DNA from: Mytilus trossulus | Taxonomy: Eukaryota > Mollusca > Bivalvia > Mytilida > Mytilidae | Length of the DNA stretch: 64,000 bases | Direction of reading: 5' to 3' | Assembly (NCBI RefSeq): GCF_036588685.1 | Contig: NC_086376.1 | Coordinates: 10,555,911 to 10,619,910 of the forward strand | Shown: one piece after another, positions 23,640 through 35,629 of the stretch | Numbering within the stretch: the first letter of the stretch is position 1 | Layout of the letters: every line of letters starts with the position of its first letter | The notes under the pieces: generated by a model | What the model was told of the DNA's origin: nothing | The model's input: the letters and a program-made list of their open reading frames with translations, nothing else | Database searches by the model: none | Program-made: the position numbers and the translations under genes

Positions 23640-25300
23640 AAGCAGGTTAAAAACAAGTTGGTTCTTTTAGGCTGTTTCTCCTTGAAGGCGGTAAGAGTTA
23701 TGGTCTTTGGTAGGGTATTCCGACGGACTATACCAGCGGGGAATAATGAGCTTCTGGTGAAGAAAGCTACTTTCTGAAATTTGTATGTCACCTGGTTGAT
23801 AGGTGTACCGGCTGAAGCGATATTGATTGTGTTTCAATCAGTTGGTTGATGACTCGAAACATCATGGTGCAACGGGTCATGTATATTCTTTACTGCAGTC
23901 TTTCTATATTTACTTGAGAATTGATGTAACACCTCTATCTTTCCTAAAGTAACTCCTGGTGATATTGTTGCACGTCGTTATTTAGATTCGATGGCTGTGG
24001 TATGTTGTTTGGTTGAATGACCCCGGGCAGTGGGCATATATTCAATCTGTGGCGGCAGACTAGGATCTTGTAGCTTGTTTCTTTGATGTTTTGGACAGCT
24101 GCTTATGTTTCTTCTTAAGAATCCCAAGGCGTGTTTTGCCCTTTTCGAGATGTTTCTGATATGTGAACCCCATGTGATCTTACGGTCAATTGTAACGCCC
24201 AAGCAAGTATTTCGCCCGGTATATATGTTGAAAAATATAGCCATGCATGGATGGAATATTCGGCGCCAGTTAGTTTTCTGCTAGTTGTGTTGGTTTTGCG
24301 GATGACTTCACAGTTTTTCGGGTTGAAACTCATCGTGCAGTCTTTCTTCCACTGTTGCAGTTGATCAAGATTTTGTAGTAATATGACATCTTCTGGGCTC
24401 TCGATATGCATATAAGTGAGGCAATCGTCTGCAAATAATCTAGTTATAGACTGGACATTTGATGGTAGGTCATTTATATAGACTAGGAATAGTAATTGGG
24501 TCAAGACTGTATCTTGCGACACTCCAGATTTAGATGGCATACCATCGACCACTACTTGCTATTGTATGTATGAACGGAAGCTCTAGTTCCACTGTAGGAT
24601 ATTGCCTCTCATGCCATAGTAGTGCAATTTCATCGCTAGTCTCTCTGGAGTACTTGATCGAAAGACTTGCTGAAATTAAGCAGGATGGCATCTTCTTTCT
24701 TGAATTTGTTCCTTGGCGAGATAATCGATCGTGGTGAGCTGTTTTTTTTTTGCATGAGCACCTTTTCCTGAAACAGTGTACGAGTATACTGGAAAGTTTG
24801 TAATTGGCCTCTAGGTGATTTGGTTGTAAATGATTTGTTTTAACACCTTACAACAAACTGATGTTAGTGATACAGGACGGTAGTGGAATGTCGTTGCTTT
24901 GTCTCTTTTTCAAATATTGAAGTGAGGAATGGTAGCTTCCAGTAATCTGGGACAGTTCCTTGGTCTGAAACAGTATTTTTAAAGTTGAATTTTAAATTAC
25001 TGCAGCTGTATTCTTAATTAACTTGGTTGATATTTTGTCTAGTTTGAGTTCTCGGTGTTGTTGACCGATGAAAATTGGCGGTTCAGTATTTTTGTCTTTT
25101 CTGATGGTGTTGAATGTAATGTGCCCTCGTCAGGAGGTGGGGCAATACCAAAGTTGTGAGTTTCCTTTGATAAATTACTAGATTTTTTTGTTAGATTTAC
25201 CGTAAGATACCATGTAATTGATGTAGTTGTTGAAGGCTGTCCTGCATGCATCATGTGCATATTTGCTCTCTATTTTTGACTCTACTGTATCGATCAAAGT
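23640..25300 (-). pseudogene. Decayed LINE reverse transcriptase (second family)
   Basis: Read on the minus strand through several frameshifts and stops, it gives in order: SSVNNTE, NYRPVSLTSVCC-like sequence near 24870 (here HYRPVSLTSVCCKV), LNFSKSFDQVL-like sequence near 24650, VVDGMPSKSGVSQ, LLFLVYINDLPSNVQ, RLFADDCLTY (RT box with ADD), SFNPKNCEV, TCLGVTIDRKITWGSHI, LGFLRRNISSCPKHQRNK, CTMMFRVINQLIE and FPAGIVRRNTLPKT. This is the RT and C-terminal part of a Jockey/CR1-like element clearly different from the LINE at 18 kb. No endonuclease region was recognised upstream. Non-functional. Confidence 0.85.
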
Positions 25301-25689
25301 CTGCTTTAGCAATGGATTGTTTGGTCTTATTATGAGCTCTACTTTTTCACCTACTATTTGATGTTACGGTTGTACCAATGCTGACTGTATCTAGTAGATT
25401 TGTATTTTGATGGTACATGTTAATTGATAGTAATTGTACATAAAGGTTAAGAATGGTTCCACAACTTATTGATATGTAAGGTTGTTTTTCGTTACCTTCG
25501 GTACTGACATAGTAGGCAACTCGTTCTCCACCGTGACGTCGCATTTGTCAGTGTGCTTCTTTCAAAATCCATTTAGTAAACATATCAATCAACAGCAACT
25601 GAGTCCAATCAAAAATAGTTGTGTTAGTATTTGTATTAAGTTAACAAATCTAAATTATCCAGACTATCTTTTCACGAAATAAAAAAGCA

Positions 25690-26130
25690 TTAGAATAATT
25701 GAATATAATCATGGCTCGCAAAGTACCAAAATTGAAAAATGTTGAAGCATAGATTAATGTGATTACTAGAATGCTGTTTGTGTTATTGTTGAGCGGGCTG
25801 TCGCTGCTGTCACCCAGAACAATCGTACTCTTCTTTTTTTTTGTAGAAGAAGGACTGCTGCTGTTGATGCTGCTGGTGTTTTTGTTGAAACTGATGATAC
25901 TGCCACCAAGAAAAATCGTACTCTCTTTCAGAGGAATAACTGCTGCTGTTGATGCTGCTGGTGTTTTTGTTGAAACTGATGATACTGCCACCCAGAAAAA
26001 TCGTACTCTCTTTCAGAGGAATTACTGCTGCTGTTAATGCTGGTGGTGTTTTTGTTAAGACTGAGGATACTGCCACCCAGAAAAATCGTACTCTCTTTCA
26101 GAGGAATGACTGCCGCTGTTGATGCTGCTA
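25690..26130. repeat. 85-bp tandem repeat
   Basis: Units begin with ACTGCTGCTGTTGATGCTGC at 25854, 25939, 26024 and (partial) 26109, each containing GAAAAATCGTACTCTCTTTC; a diverged unit lies near 25800. The period of 85 is not a multiple of three, so the overlapping open frames on both strands are not a repeat protein. Confidence 0.85.
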
Positions 26131-26299
26131 TTGATGCTGAGGCTGTTGTCGGAAGTGTTGTTGTTGCTTCTACGCGTTTATGTTTTTCAAATGTCTTCGA
26201 GGATTAGTTGCTGAGCATAAACGCTTCGTGTCAGTTTGCACTGACACATCTTAAGTTCACCTTTCTGCCTGTGTTTACAACCTCTATATGTTTCTTTGG

Positions 26300-26735
26300 A
26301 ACATGCAGTTAGCAAAACAGGTGGTCATTCGCCGGGCGAAATATATTGAGATTATCATTCTCCAAGACGAATTCGATTTGGTACAATTTGTTTCTGGTAA
26401 CTTTGAGGCAAATTAGTTTTTTGTTCAAAACCCCTGTCGATTGAAGTATCGGCTGGGACATTTCCTGGTCACACGTGTCGACCACAAAGTCCGAGCAAAA
26501 GAAGATCCGTCTCTTTGGTATTGAAAATTTCGGTACGAAGGCAGTTTTAAAAGTGCACGTTCTCATTCTCCGTCCAATGTGTAGCTTTTGTGAAGTTGAA
26601 TTTTAAACGCGCTACCGTTGTTATTTTCAAAAAGCTAAAGAAAATCGTCTTTCGATACGCATAGGTAAAAATCATCCATCTTCCAGTTACAAGTTTCCTT
26701 CTGGCATTCTTAAAGATGTTTGATAGGTTGATCAA
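26300..26735 (-). other. Unrecognised degenerate coding-like stretch
   Basis: Two overlapping minus-strand frames (26735-26547 and 26566-26309) have protein-like composition (RKLVTGRWMIF..., LICLKVTRNKLYQIEF...) and could be one frame broken by a shift. I do not recognise the protein; its position upstream of the decayed LINE suggests a retroelement remnant. Confidence 0.3.
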
Positions 26736-26944
26736 TTTTAAGAAGTGATATTTTTTTTTCGATTTTCAATATATTTTTTTTTCTTTTTATCTTTCTTCCT
26801 AATTTTATGTCTATGTATATTTGAATTTCAACAGATTTTTTTAAAGGCGAACATCTGATTTGCATTGACAGTCTTTACCCGGCCACGTACACTTTTTTTG
26901 TCCATCTGATGAGTTAAGCCTTTTTCAACTGATTTTTATAGTTC

Positions 26945-27320
26945 GTTCTTATGTTGTACTGTTACACCACTGTCCCAGGTTAGGGGGAGGGTTGGCATCC
27001 CGCTAACATGTTTAACCCCGCCACATTATTTATGTATGTGCCTGTCCAAAGTCAGGAGCCTCTAATTCAGTGGTTGTCGTTTGTTTATGTGTTACAAATT
27101 TGTTTTTCGTTCATTTTTTTCTCATAAATAAGGCCGTTAGTTTTCTCGTTTGAATTGTTTTACATTGTCTTATCGGGGCCTTATATAGCTGACTATGCGG
27201 TATGGGGTTCGTTCATTGTTGAAGGCCGTACGGTGACCTATAGATGTTAATGTCTGTATCATTTTGGTCTTTTGTGGATAGTTGTCTCATTGGCAATCAT
27301 ACCACATCTTCTTTTTTATA
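26945..27320 (+). repeat. Family U dispersed repeat
   Basis: Runs from CACCACTGTCCCAGGTTAGG through CAAAGTCAGGAGCCTCTAAT and TATAGCTGACTATGCGGTAT to GATAGTTGTCTCATTGGCAA. Reverse copies lie at 55012-55200 and 56835-57035. Confidence 0.8.
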
Positions 27321-27324
27321 TACT

Positions 27325-28189
27325 AGTCAACAAAAGAAACGTTACAAAACTTTTTTTCAAATTAAAGATAAAGTTTTCCGTTCATTGGACCAATATTGAA
27401 GGAAGTTATACTTAATCATTATGGAAATATAAATCCGTTAAAACAAAACAAAATTTTTTGCTTTTGTGACGTTTTTTTGCGATTTTTTTTTTTAACAAAA
27501 TTTACATAAAACGACAATTTTAAAAACAGAAGTTCCAACTAATGATGCAAACCTCTCATTTAAAGGTAAAGACAGTGTTTGCCATCAATTTGTTTTTAAA
27601 AATCATACAGTTTCTTAGTTTATTTGTGAAGCAAAGTTCGGCCCCACGACAAATCGTTAAAATGTATACATTTTCAACTGATTTACCATATACAGTATGT
27701 GTATAGCGATATTCAAAAATCGGTAGCAGTCTTAAAACTAATCCATAAGGTTTCAAATTTACTGTGTGTTGTTTTCATATCTAAAGCATTGATTTGAGAC
27801 GAAAATAAAAAAAAAAAATTGCATTTTTTCAGATTTCAAAAAAAACTTTTTTCCCCAAAAAAATGGAAAAAACAATAAGTCAACCCATTAGTTACAACAT
27901 GAACACAACTTGATTAGAATATTGAATATTTTTAAACAAATTTGAAATTTTATTCAGTACTTAGAAAATTATGTGTCGATTTTTTATTCAACTTTCCGCA
28001 AAACGAATTTGCACCCTATGATCGTTTGCACGGAATTTAGATACTTTCGGACAAGTTTTGATTTTCATTATCACATGTGCATACATTGCAAATAAAAGCT
28101 TTTTAAAATAGTGTATCTCATTTTGTTTTATATTTAATACTTTTTGATGAATTTCATTTCCAAGTCGTGTATCGTTTCTTTTGTTGACT
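27325..28189. mobile_element. 865-bp element with inverted ends AGTCAACAAAAGAAACG
   Basis: Left end AGTCAACAAAAGAAACGTTA at 27325; the right end is CGTTTCTTTTGTTGACT, the exact complement of 17 bases, at 28173-28189. The interior is AT-rich with no convincing coding frame, so it is a nonautonomous DNA element. No clear target duplication was found. Confidence 0.7.
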
Positions 28190-29224
28190 CCAGTAGTATA
28201 TTTGAAGAAAGGGATTGTATAAATTTCATTATATGTTTTATATTTTATATCGCAATTTTATATTTGACAATCCATTAACAATATATATTATGCCGCAACA
28301 AAGAGGAAACAAGTCAGGGTTAGAATCCATAGAACAGATAAGGGGCAGTAGCAAATATTTCATGTATATTTTGAACAAAGAGATGATTTTTACGGCATCC
28401 GGTTTGCAAAAAAAACATTATTTTTCTTCTATGATGTTACTTCAGACTTTATGTTTTGAATTGTAGTTTCACTTTCCATATCCGGTATTTATTCTTATGT
28501 GAGCTACACGTGGTAAAAATCACATTAGTGATTCAGGAATATAGTATCTTGGAGATTTTTGCTATGATTTTTGTTTTACGGGCGGGGACTCCAAGTATAG
28601 TCAACATGCATGTGTATAAAGGCACCTTAGATGTTTTTTTTTAGTAAATATAGTTGCCTGATCTTGCCTGTCTTGTTAGAAAGCAGGGATTTAATTTTAG
28701 TCAAATTGGAAATCTTAATACGAGGGTTGAAAATTGAGATCACAAACCGTGAAACCTGGGGATTCCAAAAAGAACACCGTTTTATCTTATGAACTCTAAA
28801 TTACATTTGAAAGGTTTCTATTAATTTAATAAAAAAAGAGAGAAAAAAAATCTTTCATTTTTTCTAGTTGCAATCTCTGTCCTACCTTTTAATTTTTCAC
28901 TCTATTCGGTCTTGTCTGGGTTTTTTTTTTAAGTTAAAAGGTCGTTCCTTTACGAGTTGAAGTTGTTAATTTTATAAGAGGGGCCTTATATCTATTCTAT
29001 TCTATTCTATACAACTCTGTTCGAAGGTGGGTGAAAATGTTCTCAAATATAAACATTCTATCACATGCTCTAGCATCTATATGGTTATAGAAGAGCAGTC
29101 ATGGTATTAATACATTTCATTTCATATCAACAGGACTGATGTTTGTTGTGCGGATTTTATCGTGCTATCCGACGTCGTTCTCGCTTTTATTGTAGCATTG
29201 TAAATATCCGGGAACAGATTTACC
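28190..29224. other. Region upstream of NRBF2
   Basis: AT-rich; contains four copies of TCTAT/TATTC at 28991-29010. No gene seen. It must hold the NRBF2 promoter and 5' UTR, but no TATA box or initiator could be assigned with confidence. Confidence 0.5.
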
Positions 29225-31558
29225 ATGGACAGTCCACTAAATCAGGTAGTTTCTAATTTCCCGTTAGTAAATAATTAATCCTTAAAAGCATTTGAGAATT
29301 TAATGTATAACCAAAGGAAATGTTCGTGTATCATTTGGTCAAAAGTAAATGAGATTTAAATTATGTAATTTTTAGTTACTTGACTATAAATTCCAGTCCT
29401 CTTTTATTAAACTGTTTAAACTCCTCTTTTATTGATGCATATAGCCAATATAACTACAAAATGACAATCTGCCATTTTTTTGCTTTAAATCCAGTCTAAA
29501 CAAAAATACTCCTCTATAGAGGAATCAATTTATCCCTCTATAGAAGGATTATCCCTCTATCTGTCTATAGAGGTATAAACACCATATAGGGGGTCTCATT
29601 GGGGAGTTCTGATCCCGTCTCCTGCTTACTGTTTTGTCTGATTCCCGTGTCGCGCTTACACTATGTAAGTAAGCAATAATCATTTTTTGGTAACTTCCCA
29701 TGTCCCGCTAGACTTCCTTTCTTGTTTTCACAGCACAATAATTTGAATTTCACGTCACACGTGTCACGCCTAGAAAAAAAATCAGCAATCCTGTGTCATG
29801 CTTAGACCCCAATGAGACCACCATATAGACGGTTTGTTCTCAACCTGTTCAATACTTATTTTTATCAGATTTGAGGTAGGAGAGGAATTTAACAAACTAT
29901 ATCATTTTTTTTAATTGTAGGCTCATCAACAGAGTAGAAAAGCAGATATGATGTTGAAGTCTAAAAAGTTTGAAGAGGCAATGATTTGTCATAGAAGAGC
30001 TGCAGGTAAAAATTATACTTCAATTGGCTGCTTTTTTACATTTATTACTTGTACATGTACATTTTTGTATATGCACATCAAAAACAGGATGTGTTATGAG
30101 GGGCCTGATGGGTTACATGTATATTCGTTCTTCATGATCGGCGTATTTTCACTATTGTGATCAGTTCTTCTACAGATTTTTTTTTATATTTTCATGATCC
30201 ATGATCATGGAAATTTATTTTCTGTGAATCATGATTGACAAAAAAAAGACTTGTGAATCGTGATGAGACCCCCCTCCCATCAGGCCCCTCTGTTATGTTA
30301 TACCAAAACCTAGCTATCTACCAGTTCAGCAACACTTCATAATATGATATCTCAGATTAGCTTTACATTCAATTACCCCAATTCTCATGTATTTATTTTT
30401 CAACATATATGTAATGATTTCTTTATTGCACATTTGCTGTACCAATTTACTTAGTAGACAGCTTTCAGCTGAGTACCTCATAGACGGTACCATAACCAGA
30501 TATCTTGAGTTAGTTTAATTAATTTACTGGGAACTTTACATACATGTATTTGCTGGAATTGTTGAATATATTGCACTTTCTTATATGTCATTTCTATGGC
30601 ATTCTTTACAATGTATTACTTTGTAGCTCCAGTATGGAGGTGGGTCCTATGCCAGGTACATGTACACCTTTTCAATCCATGCCTGTTAAATACAGTGTCA
30701 CTAAATAATTTTCCAAATTCAATAATAGTTTTAATTAGGCTTTTCTTTTCCAGTTTTGTTAATTTGTGAAACTATTACATATAAATGTAGTCAGTTTTAT
30801 GGATCCTTTAAACAGAAATGGACATACATGTAATGCATTTTAAAATGTATGTCTGGTTTGTGTTATTATATAATTTTTATAATCTTCAATGATGTATTTT
30901 CGATTTTCATTCAGACTACTTGTTAGAAGCTTTACAGACTACAAACTCGGAGTTAGCCAAAGAGTCTATCTACCATCAACATCAGTATCATCTTAGACAG
31001 CAGGATAATCTCCAACATAAGATAGACAGAGAGGAACGCATCCAGTACAATAAAACTATAACTCCACTGGTTAGACACAACCAAAGTACACAGACTGATC
31101 AAGAGGTCAATGATGAAGCCGTATTACATGCTATGTCTGACACGGATTCTGTACTAGGGTTTCTTGTCAATAGAAATAAAACATTCAACGATCCAAGAAA
31201 TAAAGACATAACTGTGCATTTTAGATCAGAGAAACAAAATGTAGCTCACAGCATAACAAAAATTCCTAGAGATGATAAAGATATTCTGGAAGAAATGTAT
31301 GTGAAAAATCAAGAACTAGAGAAACAAGTTATTCAGCTCAGTAGAGAAGTGATGGACCTAAGAGGAGAAAAGAAACTCTTACATGATAACTTAAAATTGA
31401 TAGAATCAGGTGGTAAAGATATGTTTGATATAGAAGAGGGATCATGTATACCTGATCTGATGTTACCTCCCCTTGAAATGCCTCAGTTTGACCTTGATTC
31501 ATTGCAAAGTCAAACAGAGACTGACACTGAAACACTCACACTATTCGCCAATGACTAA
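29225..31558 (+). CDS. NRBF2: Nuclear receptor-binding factor 2 homologue
   Basis: NRBF2 is a subunit of the class III PI3-kinase complex I; it binds ATG14 and promotes autophagy. Exons are 29225-29245, 29921-30005 and 30915-31558 (TAA), with GT/AG borders and matching phases (0 then 1), giving 249 residues against 287 in human. The N-terminus MDSPLNQAHQQSRKADMML matches the family's MIT domain (human has GPLNLAHQQSRRAD), with FEEAMICHRRAADYLLEALQ completing helices 1-2. A coiled coil (MYVKNQELEKQVIQLSREVM) follows the conserved KIPRDDKDILEE, and the C-terminus keeps the proline/leucine run IPDLMLPPLEMP. The start is chosen by context (TACCATGG) and by family alignment. The middle linker is shorter than in vertebrates. 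Confidence 0.95.
29510..29573. repeat. Cluster of CCTCTATAGAGG palindromes in NRBF2 intron 1
   Basis: CCTCTATAGAGG is followed by CCCTCTATAGAAGG, CCCTCTATC and GTCTATAGAGG within 64 bases. Confidence 0.7.
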
Positions 31559-31617
31559 TATTTCCCATAATGAAAAAAACATTGTTGTATTAAAATTTTA
31601 GTGAACATTGCTTAGAA

Positions 31618-31623
31618 AATAAA
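31618..31623 (+). terminator. NRBF2: NRBF2 polyadenylation signal
   Basis: AATAAA 60 bases after the stop codon, in AT-rich sequence before the first downstream repeat. Confidence 0.6.
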
Positions 31624-31704
31624 GTCTTCAGGGATATCACTAGAAATTTAATCTAGATTGCTCTGACATCTGACTGCCTTAATGGAGATTAGTGTGGGCC
31701 ATGT

Positions 31705-31925
31705 TATAGCATGATGTTCTTACCCTTCCGGGGCACCTGAGATCACCCCTAGTTTTTGTTGGGGTTTGTGTTGCTCATTCTTTAGTTTTCTCTGTTGTTT
31801 CATGTGTACTATTGTTTGTATGTTTGTCTTTTTCCTTTTAAGCCATGGCGTTGTCAGTTTATTTTCGATTTATGAGTTTGACTGTCCCTCTGGTATCTTT
31901 TGTCCCTCTTTTATAGTTCCTTGCT
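31705..31925 (+). repeat. Family W dispersed repeat
   Basis: Starts near TACCCTTCCGGGGCACCTGA and runs through GATCACCCCTAGTTTTTGTT, CCATGGCGTTGTCAG and CTCTTTTATAG. This copy shows the uninterrupted site into which element C inserted at 35.7 kb. Confidence 0.85.
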
Positions 31926-32239
31926 ACAACAGAAAGATAGTTAAGGTAGTCAGAACTACAGAAATCAAAACAACAAACCATGCACAATAACTATCCTCGC
32001 ATGTGTCAATACTGAATGTCAAAATGTTTAAAGATTCAGATCCATTTTGAAAACTAACTTTTGGTAGCATGTTACTAATTACAAAAGGTTTATAAGTTTA
32101 TCATAAAATCCCTTGCCCTAACAGTCCTTTAATTCAAGTGATTTTGGATAACTTGTACTTAGGAAATTAAAAAGGAATGTCTTTCTGATAGCATTTACCA
32201 ACTTGCACAACATCTTAAAAGTGATTGAGTGCTTAAGAA

Positions 32240-32690
32240 CTTATATATAATGATTGCCAGTGAGACAACTATCAAGCAGAGACCAAATGATGTTGATGTA
32301 AGTATTGATCACAATACCACCTAATTACACCAGCATATTTGATAAAAACTTGAATTGACCAAAAGACTTTCAAACGAAAAAAATACCTAATTTAATGACA
32401 ATACAATAGACGATAGACAAATACAATGTATAAAAGTATATGCATTGACAATCAATGAATTTATTAAAGTCTCCTGACTTCGGACAGGCACATACAATTT
32501 GTGTTAGAAAGCTCAATCCGTCTTTTATTCATAAAATTAAAACAAACATACCAACGATAAAAATCATAAAACTTCCATCAGATCAACACAAAGTATTATT
32601 CCCCAAAAATATGGAAACGACAACAGGCACAAAACACCAAAAAATTAGTCGGTACACATGGATAAATTGATCTCAGTATAAAACTGAGAC
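32240..32690 (-). repeat. Family U fragments
   Basis: GATTGCCAGTGAGACAACTA at 32255 and CTCCTGACTTCGGACAGGCA at 32471 match reverse-orientation family U. The remainder is unassigned AT-rich sequence. Confidence 0.5.
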
Positions 32691-32923
32691 AACTTATAAA
32701 ATGGTCTGTCTGTTATTGTCCGGTTTGACATACAGTTAGAATATGTGGTATGCAGTTGTATAAGTATAATGCTGCATTGGCACATCTCATTACTATCGAG
32801 AATATTTGAACCTGTCCCCTCAGTCATGGTCTCGTGCATAAGTTTGTGAGTAGGTCAGTTTATAAGGAACTGTTAGTGGTAGGTCAATGATATTGGTATG
32901 CAGGCCAGTTGTATGGGCATTAG

Positions 32924-33348
32924 CAGTGGCGGATCCTAACGGGGGCATAGATGATAGAGGGCGTATTGTAATTTTCGTTGAATAGCCCGGGGTATATCTT
33001 TTTTACATCAGGAAATCTGTGAGTTTATGCTAACTTTACCTGCAACAAACACGAATTGTCCATGTCTATTTTTTGCTGACAAGCCCACATCAAATATATC
33101 AGTACATATAGCTTAAAACACATACTATCATTTTGTAATATACAATTAATAGGGAGAATACAGCATAAGAATGTTCAACCCTTACACTTTACTGCAACTA
33201 TAAAATATACATTGCTATACGTCAGGAACCGTTTTAAAAGTGCATTTTACACTTATCTTATGTGTTTTAGCCCAAAAAAGATCCCAATTTTTTTTTTATT
33301 CGCAGCCCCCCCCCCTTTTTTTTCTCAAAAATCCTGGATCCGCCTCTG
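32924..33348. mobile_element. 425-bp TIR element CAGTGGCGGATCC
   Basis: Ends CAGTGGCGGATCC and GGATCCGCCTCTG, flanked by ATTAG on both sides (32919-32923 and 33349-33353). Removing it and one ATTAG restores the S core sequence GCATTAGCATATCTCATTTC. Contains a C-rich run near 33307-33315. No coding frame. Confidence 0.85.
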
Positions 33349-33929
33349 ATTAGCATATCTCATTTCCGTAGGGATATTTATCTCTGCCCTCTTAGCCATG
33401 GTCAATTAACTTTGAATATCTTGCTTATATTACAAGTATTAGTTCGTGATTAAGTTAGTTTTTGAGGAACCGCTAGTGTTAGCTCAATAACATTTGGTAT
33501 GCAGTTGTATAAGCATTAACATATTTCATTTCCATGGAGAAAATTTGGCTCCGTACCCTAATTCATGGTCTATTGACATGGAAAATTTTGGTAAATTAAC
33601 ATGTATTAGTTTGTATTTAAGTCAGTGCAAGCGGAACCAATAGTGGAAGGCCGATGTTAATTGGTATTCAGTCGTATTTGAAAGTATTATCTGATTTCCT
33701 TGGATAATATTTGGCCCTGTTCCCTCATTTATGGTTACCGACTTTGAATTGTTTGCTTTGTTTGATGTATTAGTTTGTGATTAGACCAATTTAAGATGAC
33801 TGCAAATGTTAAGGCAATGATATTTGTTACGCAAATATATTGGCATTTGCTAGTATCGTTTCCATGGAAATCATATAGCCCCAACCCCTTTTCATGGTTC
33901 ATTGACTTTGAAACTTTTATTTTAATAGT

Positions 33930-34168
33930 AAATTTCCTAATGACAAACTTTTGAATTTTTCGCAAAACTAAGGATGTTCTTATCCCAGGAATAGATTACC
34001 GTAGCCGTATTTGGCACAACTTTTTTTAATTTTGGTTCCCAATGCTCTTCACCTTTGTACTTGTTTGGCTTTATAACTTTTTCGTTCTGAGCGACACTGA
34101 TTAGTCTTATGAAGCCGGAACGCGCGTCTGACGTATTAAATTATAATCCTGGTACCTTTGATAACTAA
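33930..34168 (-). repeat. Family T element
   Basis: Contains TTGAATTTTTCGCAAAACTA, GTAGCCGTATTTGGCACAAC, GAACGCGCGTCTGACGTATT and CTGGTACCTTTGATAACT, in reverse orientation relative to 15567. Inserted in the S block. Confidence 0.85.
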
Positions 34169-34639
34169 TTATATAGTTTGCAAGTTGCTGTTTGTGTTAG
34201 GGTTTGTTTTAAGGGAACGACTTAGAATAAGCCAATGATATTTGGCATGCATTTGTATTAGCATTGGCACATCTCATTATAAACATTGAGATTGTTTAGC
34301 CATGTACCTTAGTCATGATCCATTGACTGAATACTTGCATAACTTTGTACGATGTTTAATAAAGTATTGCTTTTCCAAATTCAACATTTGCATAATCAAA
34401 ATAACAAAATGGTGAGACCTTTCTCTGTGATAACAGTTCATCTGTATTTCTATGACGACTTTCCTTATTCCTTTATTATGGATTTACGAGATTGAAAACA
34501 GATCTAAAAAAGAGATAAAAAAATGTATCTTTACTTTAAATTTTTTTTTTTAACAAAAATGAACATGTAACCAAAAGAATGATATTTCAATAGATAAATT
34601 TAAGTTTAGTTGCCAATCTTTGGTTTCACCAGCCCAGTA

Positions 34640-34755
34640 GTCAACATTTCGGTGTTGAAATGAATATCAATAATGTGGACATTTTAATAAATTTCCTGTG
34701 ACAAAACTTTGAATTTTTCGAAAAACTAAGGATTTTCTTATTCCAGGCAGGGTCT
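34640..34755 (-). repeat. Family T fragment
   Basis: CAGCCCAGTAGTCAACATTT to AAGGATTTTCTTATTCCAGG matches the distal half of the T element. Confidence 0.7.
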
Positions 34756-35074
34756 TTGCATCGGAACTAAACACATTTATTAAAAAACCAGTTTGTGGCA
34801 TGACACGGGTTATGTTCTTCTCAGATATGTTATGATGGTATGATACTAAAACCATAACAGGAAGGATTGTGCCTGATATTCATATGATGAAATCATAATC
34901 TTTCAATCAGTTTAATTGAAGTCTGGAGCTGGCATGTCAGTTAACTGCTAGTTATCTGTTGTTATTTATGTATAATTGTCATTTTGTTTATTTTCTTTGG
35001 TTACATCTTCTGACATCAGACTCTGACTTCTCTTGAATTGAATTTTTATGTACGTATTTTTATGCGTTTACTTT

Positions 35075-35406
35075 TCTACATTGGCTAGAGGTATAGGGGG
35101 AGGATTGAGATCTCATAAACATGTTTAATCCCGCCGCATTTTTGCGCCTGTCCCAAGTCAGGAGCCTCTGGTCTTTGTTAGTCTTGTATTATTTTAATTT
35201 TAGTTTCTTTTGTACAATTTGGAAATTAGTATGGCGTTCATTATCACTGAACTAGTATATATTTGTTTAGGGGCCAGCTGAAAGACGCCTCCGGGTGCGG
35301 GAATTTCTCGTTACATTGAAGACCCGTTGGTGACCTTCTGCTGTTGTTTTTTCTATGGTCGGGTTGTTGTCTTTTTGATACATTCCTCATTTCCATTCTC
35401 AATTTA
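35075..35406 (+). repeat. Family U head joined to family R
   Basis: CCGCCGCATTTTTGCGCCTG and CAAGTCAGGAGCCTCTGG (family U) are followed at 35268 by TTTAGGGGCCAGCTGAAAGA and the R body (CGCCTCCGGGTGCGGGAATT). Confidence 0.75.
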
Positions 35407-35574
35407 TAGATTACCTTAGCCGTTTTTGGCACAACTTTTTGGATCCTCAATGCTCTTCAACTTTGTACTTGTTTGGCTTTATAAATATTTTGATATGAGC
35501 GTCACTTATGAGTCTTATGTAGACGAAACGCGCGTCTGGCGTACTAAATTATAATCCTGGTACCTTTGATAAGT
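35403..35574 (-). repeat. Family T element
   Basis: ATTACCTTAGCCGTTTTTGG through GACGAAACGCGCGTCTGGCG to CCTGGTACCTTTGATAAG, directly abutting the R repeat. Confidence 0.85.
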
Positions 35575-35629
35575 ATTTGGTATTATATTTATCTGGTACA
35601 TACATTGCAGAAAGCCATGTTGCTCGGAA

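Larger units (their letters stand above)
32690..34460 (+). repeat. Element S block with nested insertions
   Basis: About 180-200 bp core units recur, recognisable by GTTAGTGGTAGGTCAATGAT, GGTATGCAGTTGTATAAGCA, CCATGGAGA...ATTTGGC and TTGACTTTGAAA. The block is interrupted by a TIR element (32924-33348) and a T element (33930-34168), and ends with the S tail (AAATGGTGAGACCTTTCTCT near 34410). Confidence 0.8.

Noticed and set aside
23493..23777. Plus-strand 94-residue open frame
   Set aside because: It is antisense to the C-terminal part of the decayed reverse transcriptase (minus-strand FPAGIVRRNTLPKT) and overlaps a family V fragment.
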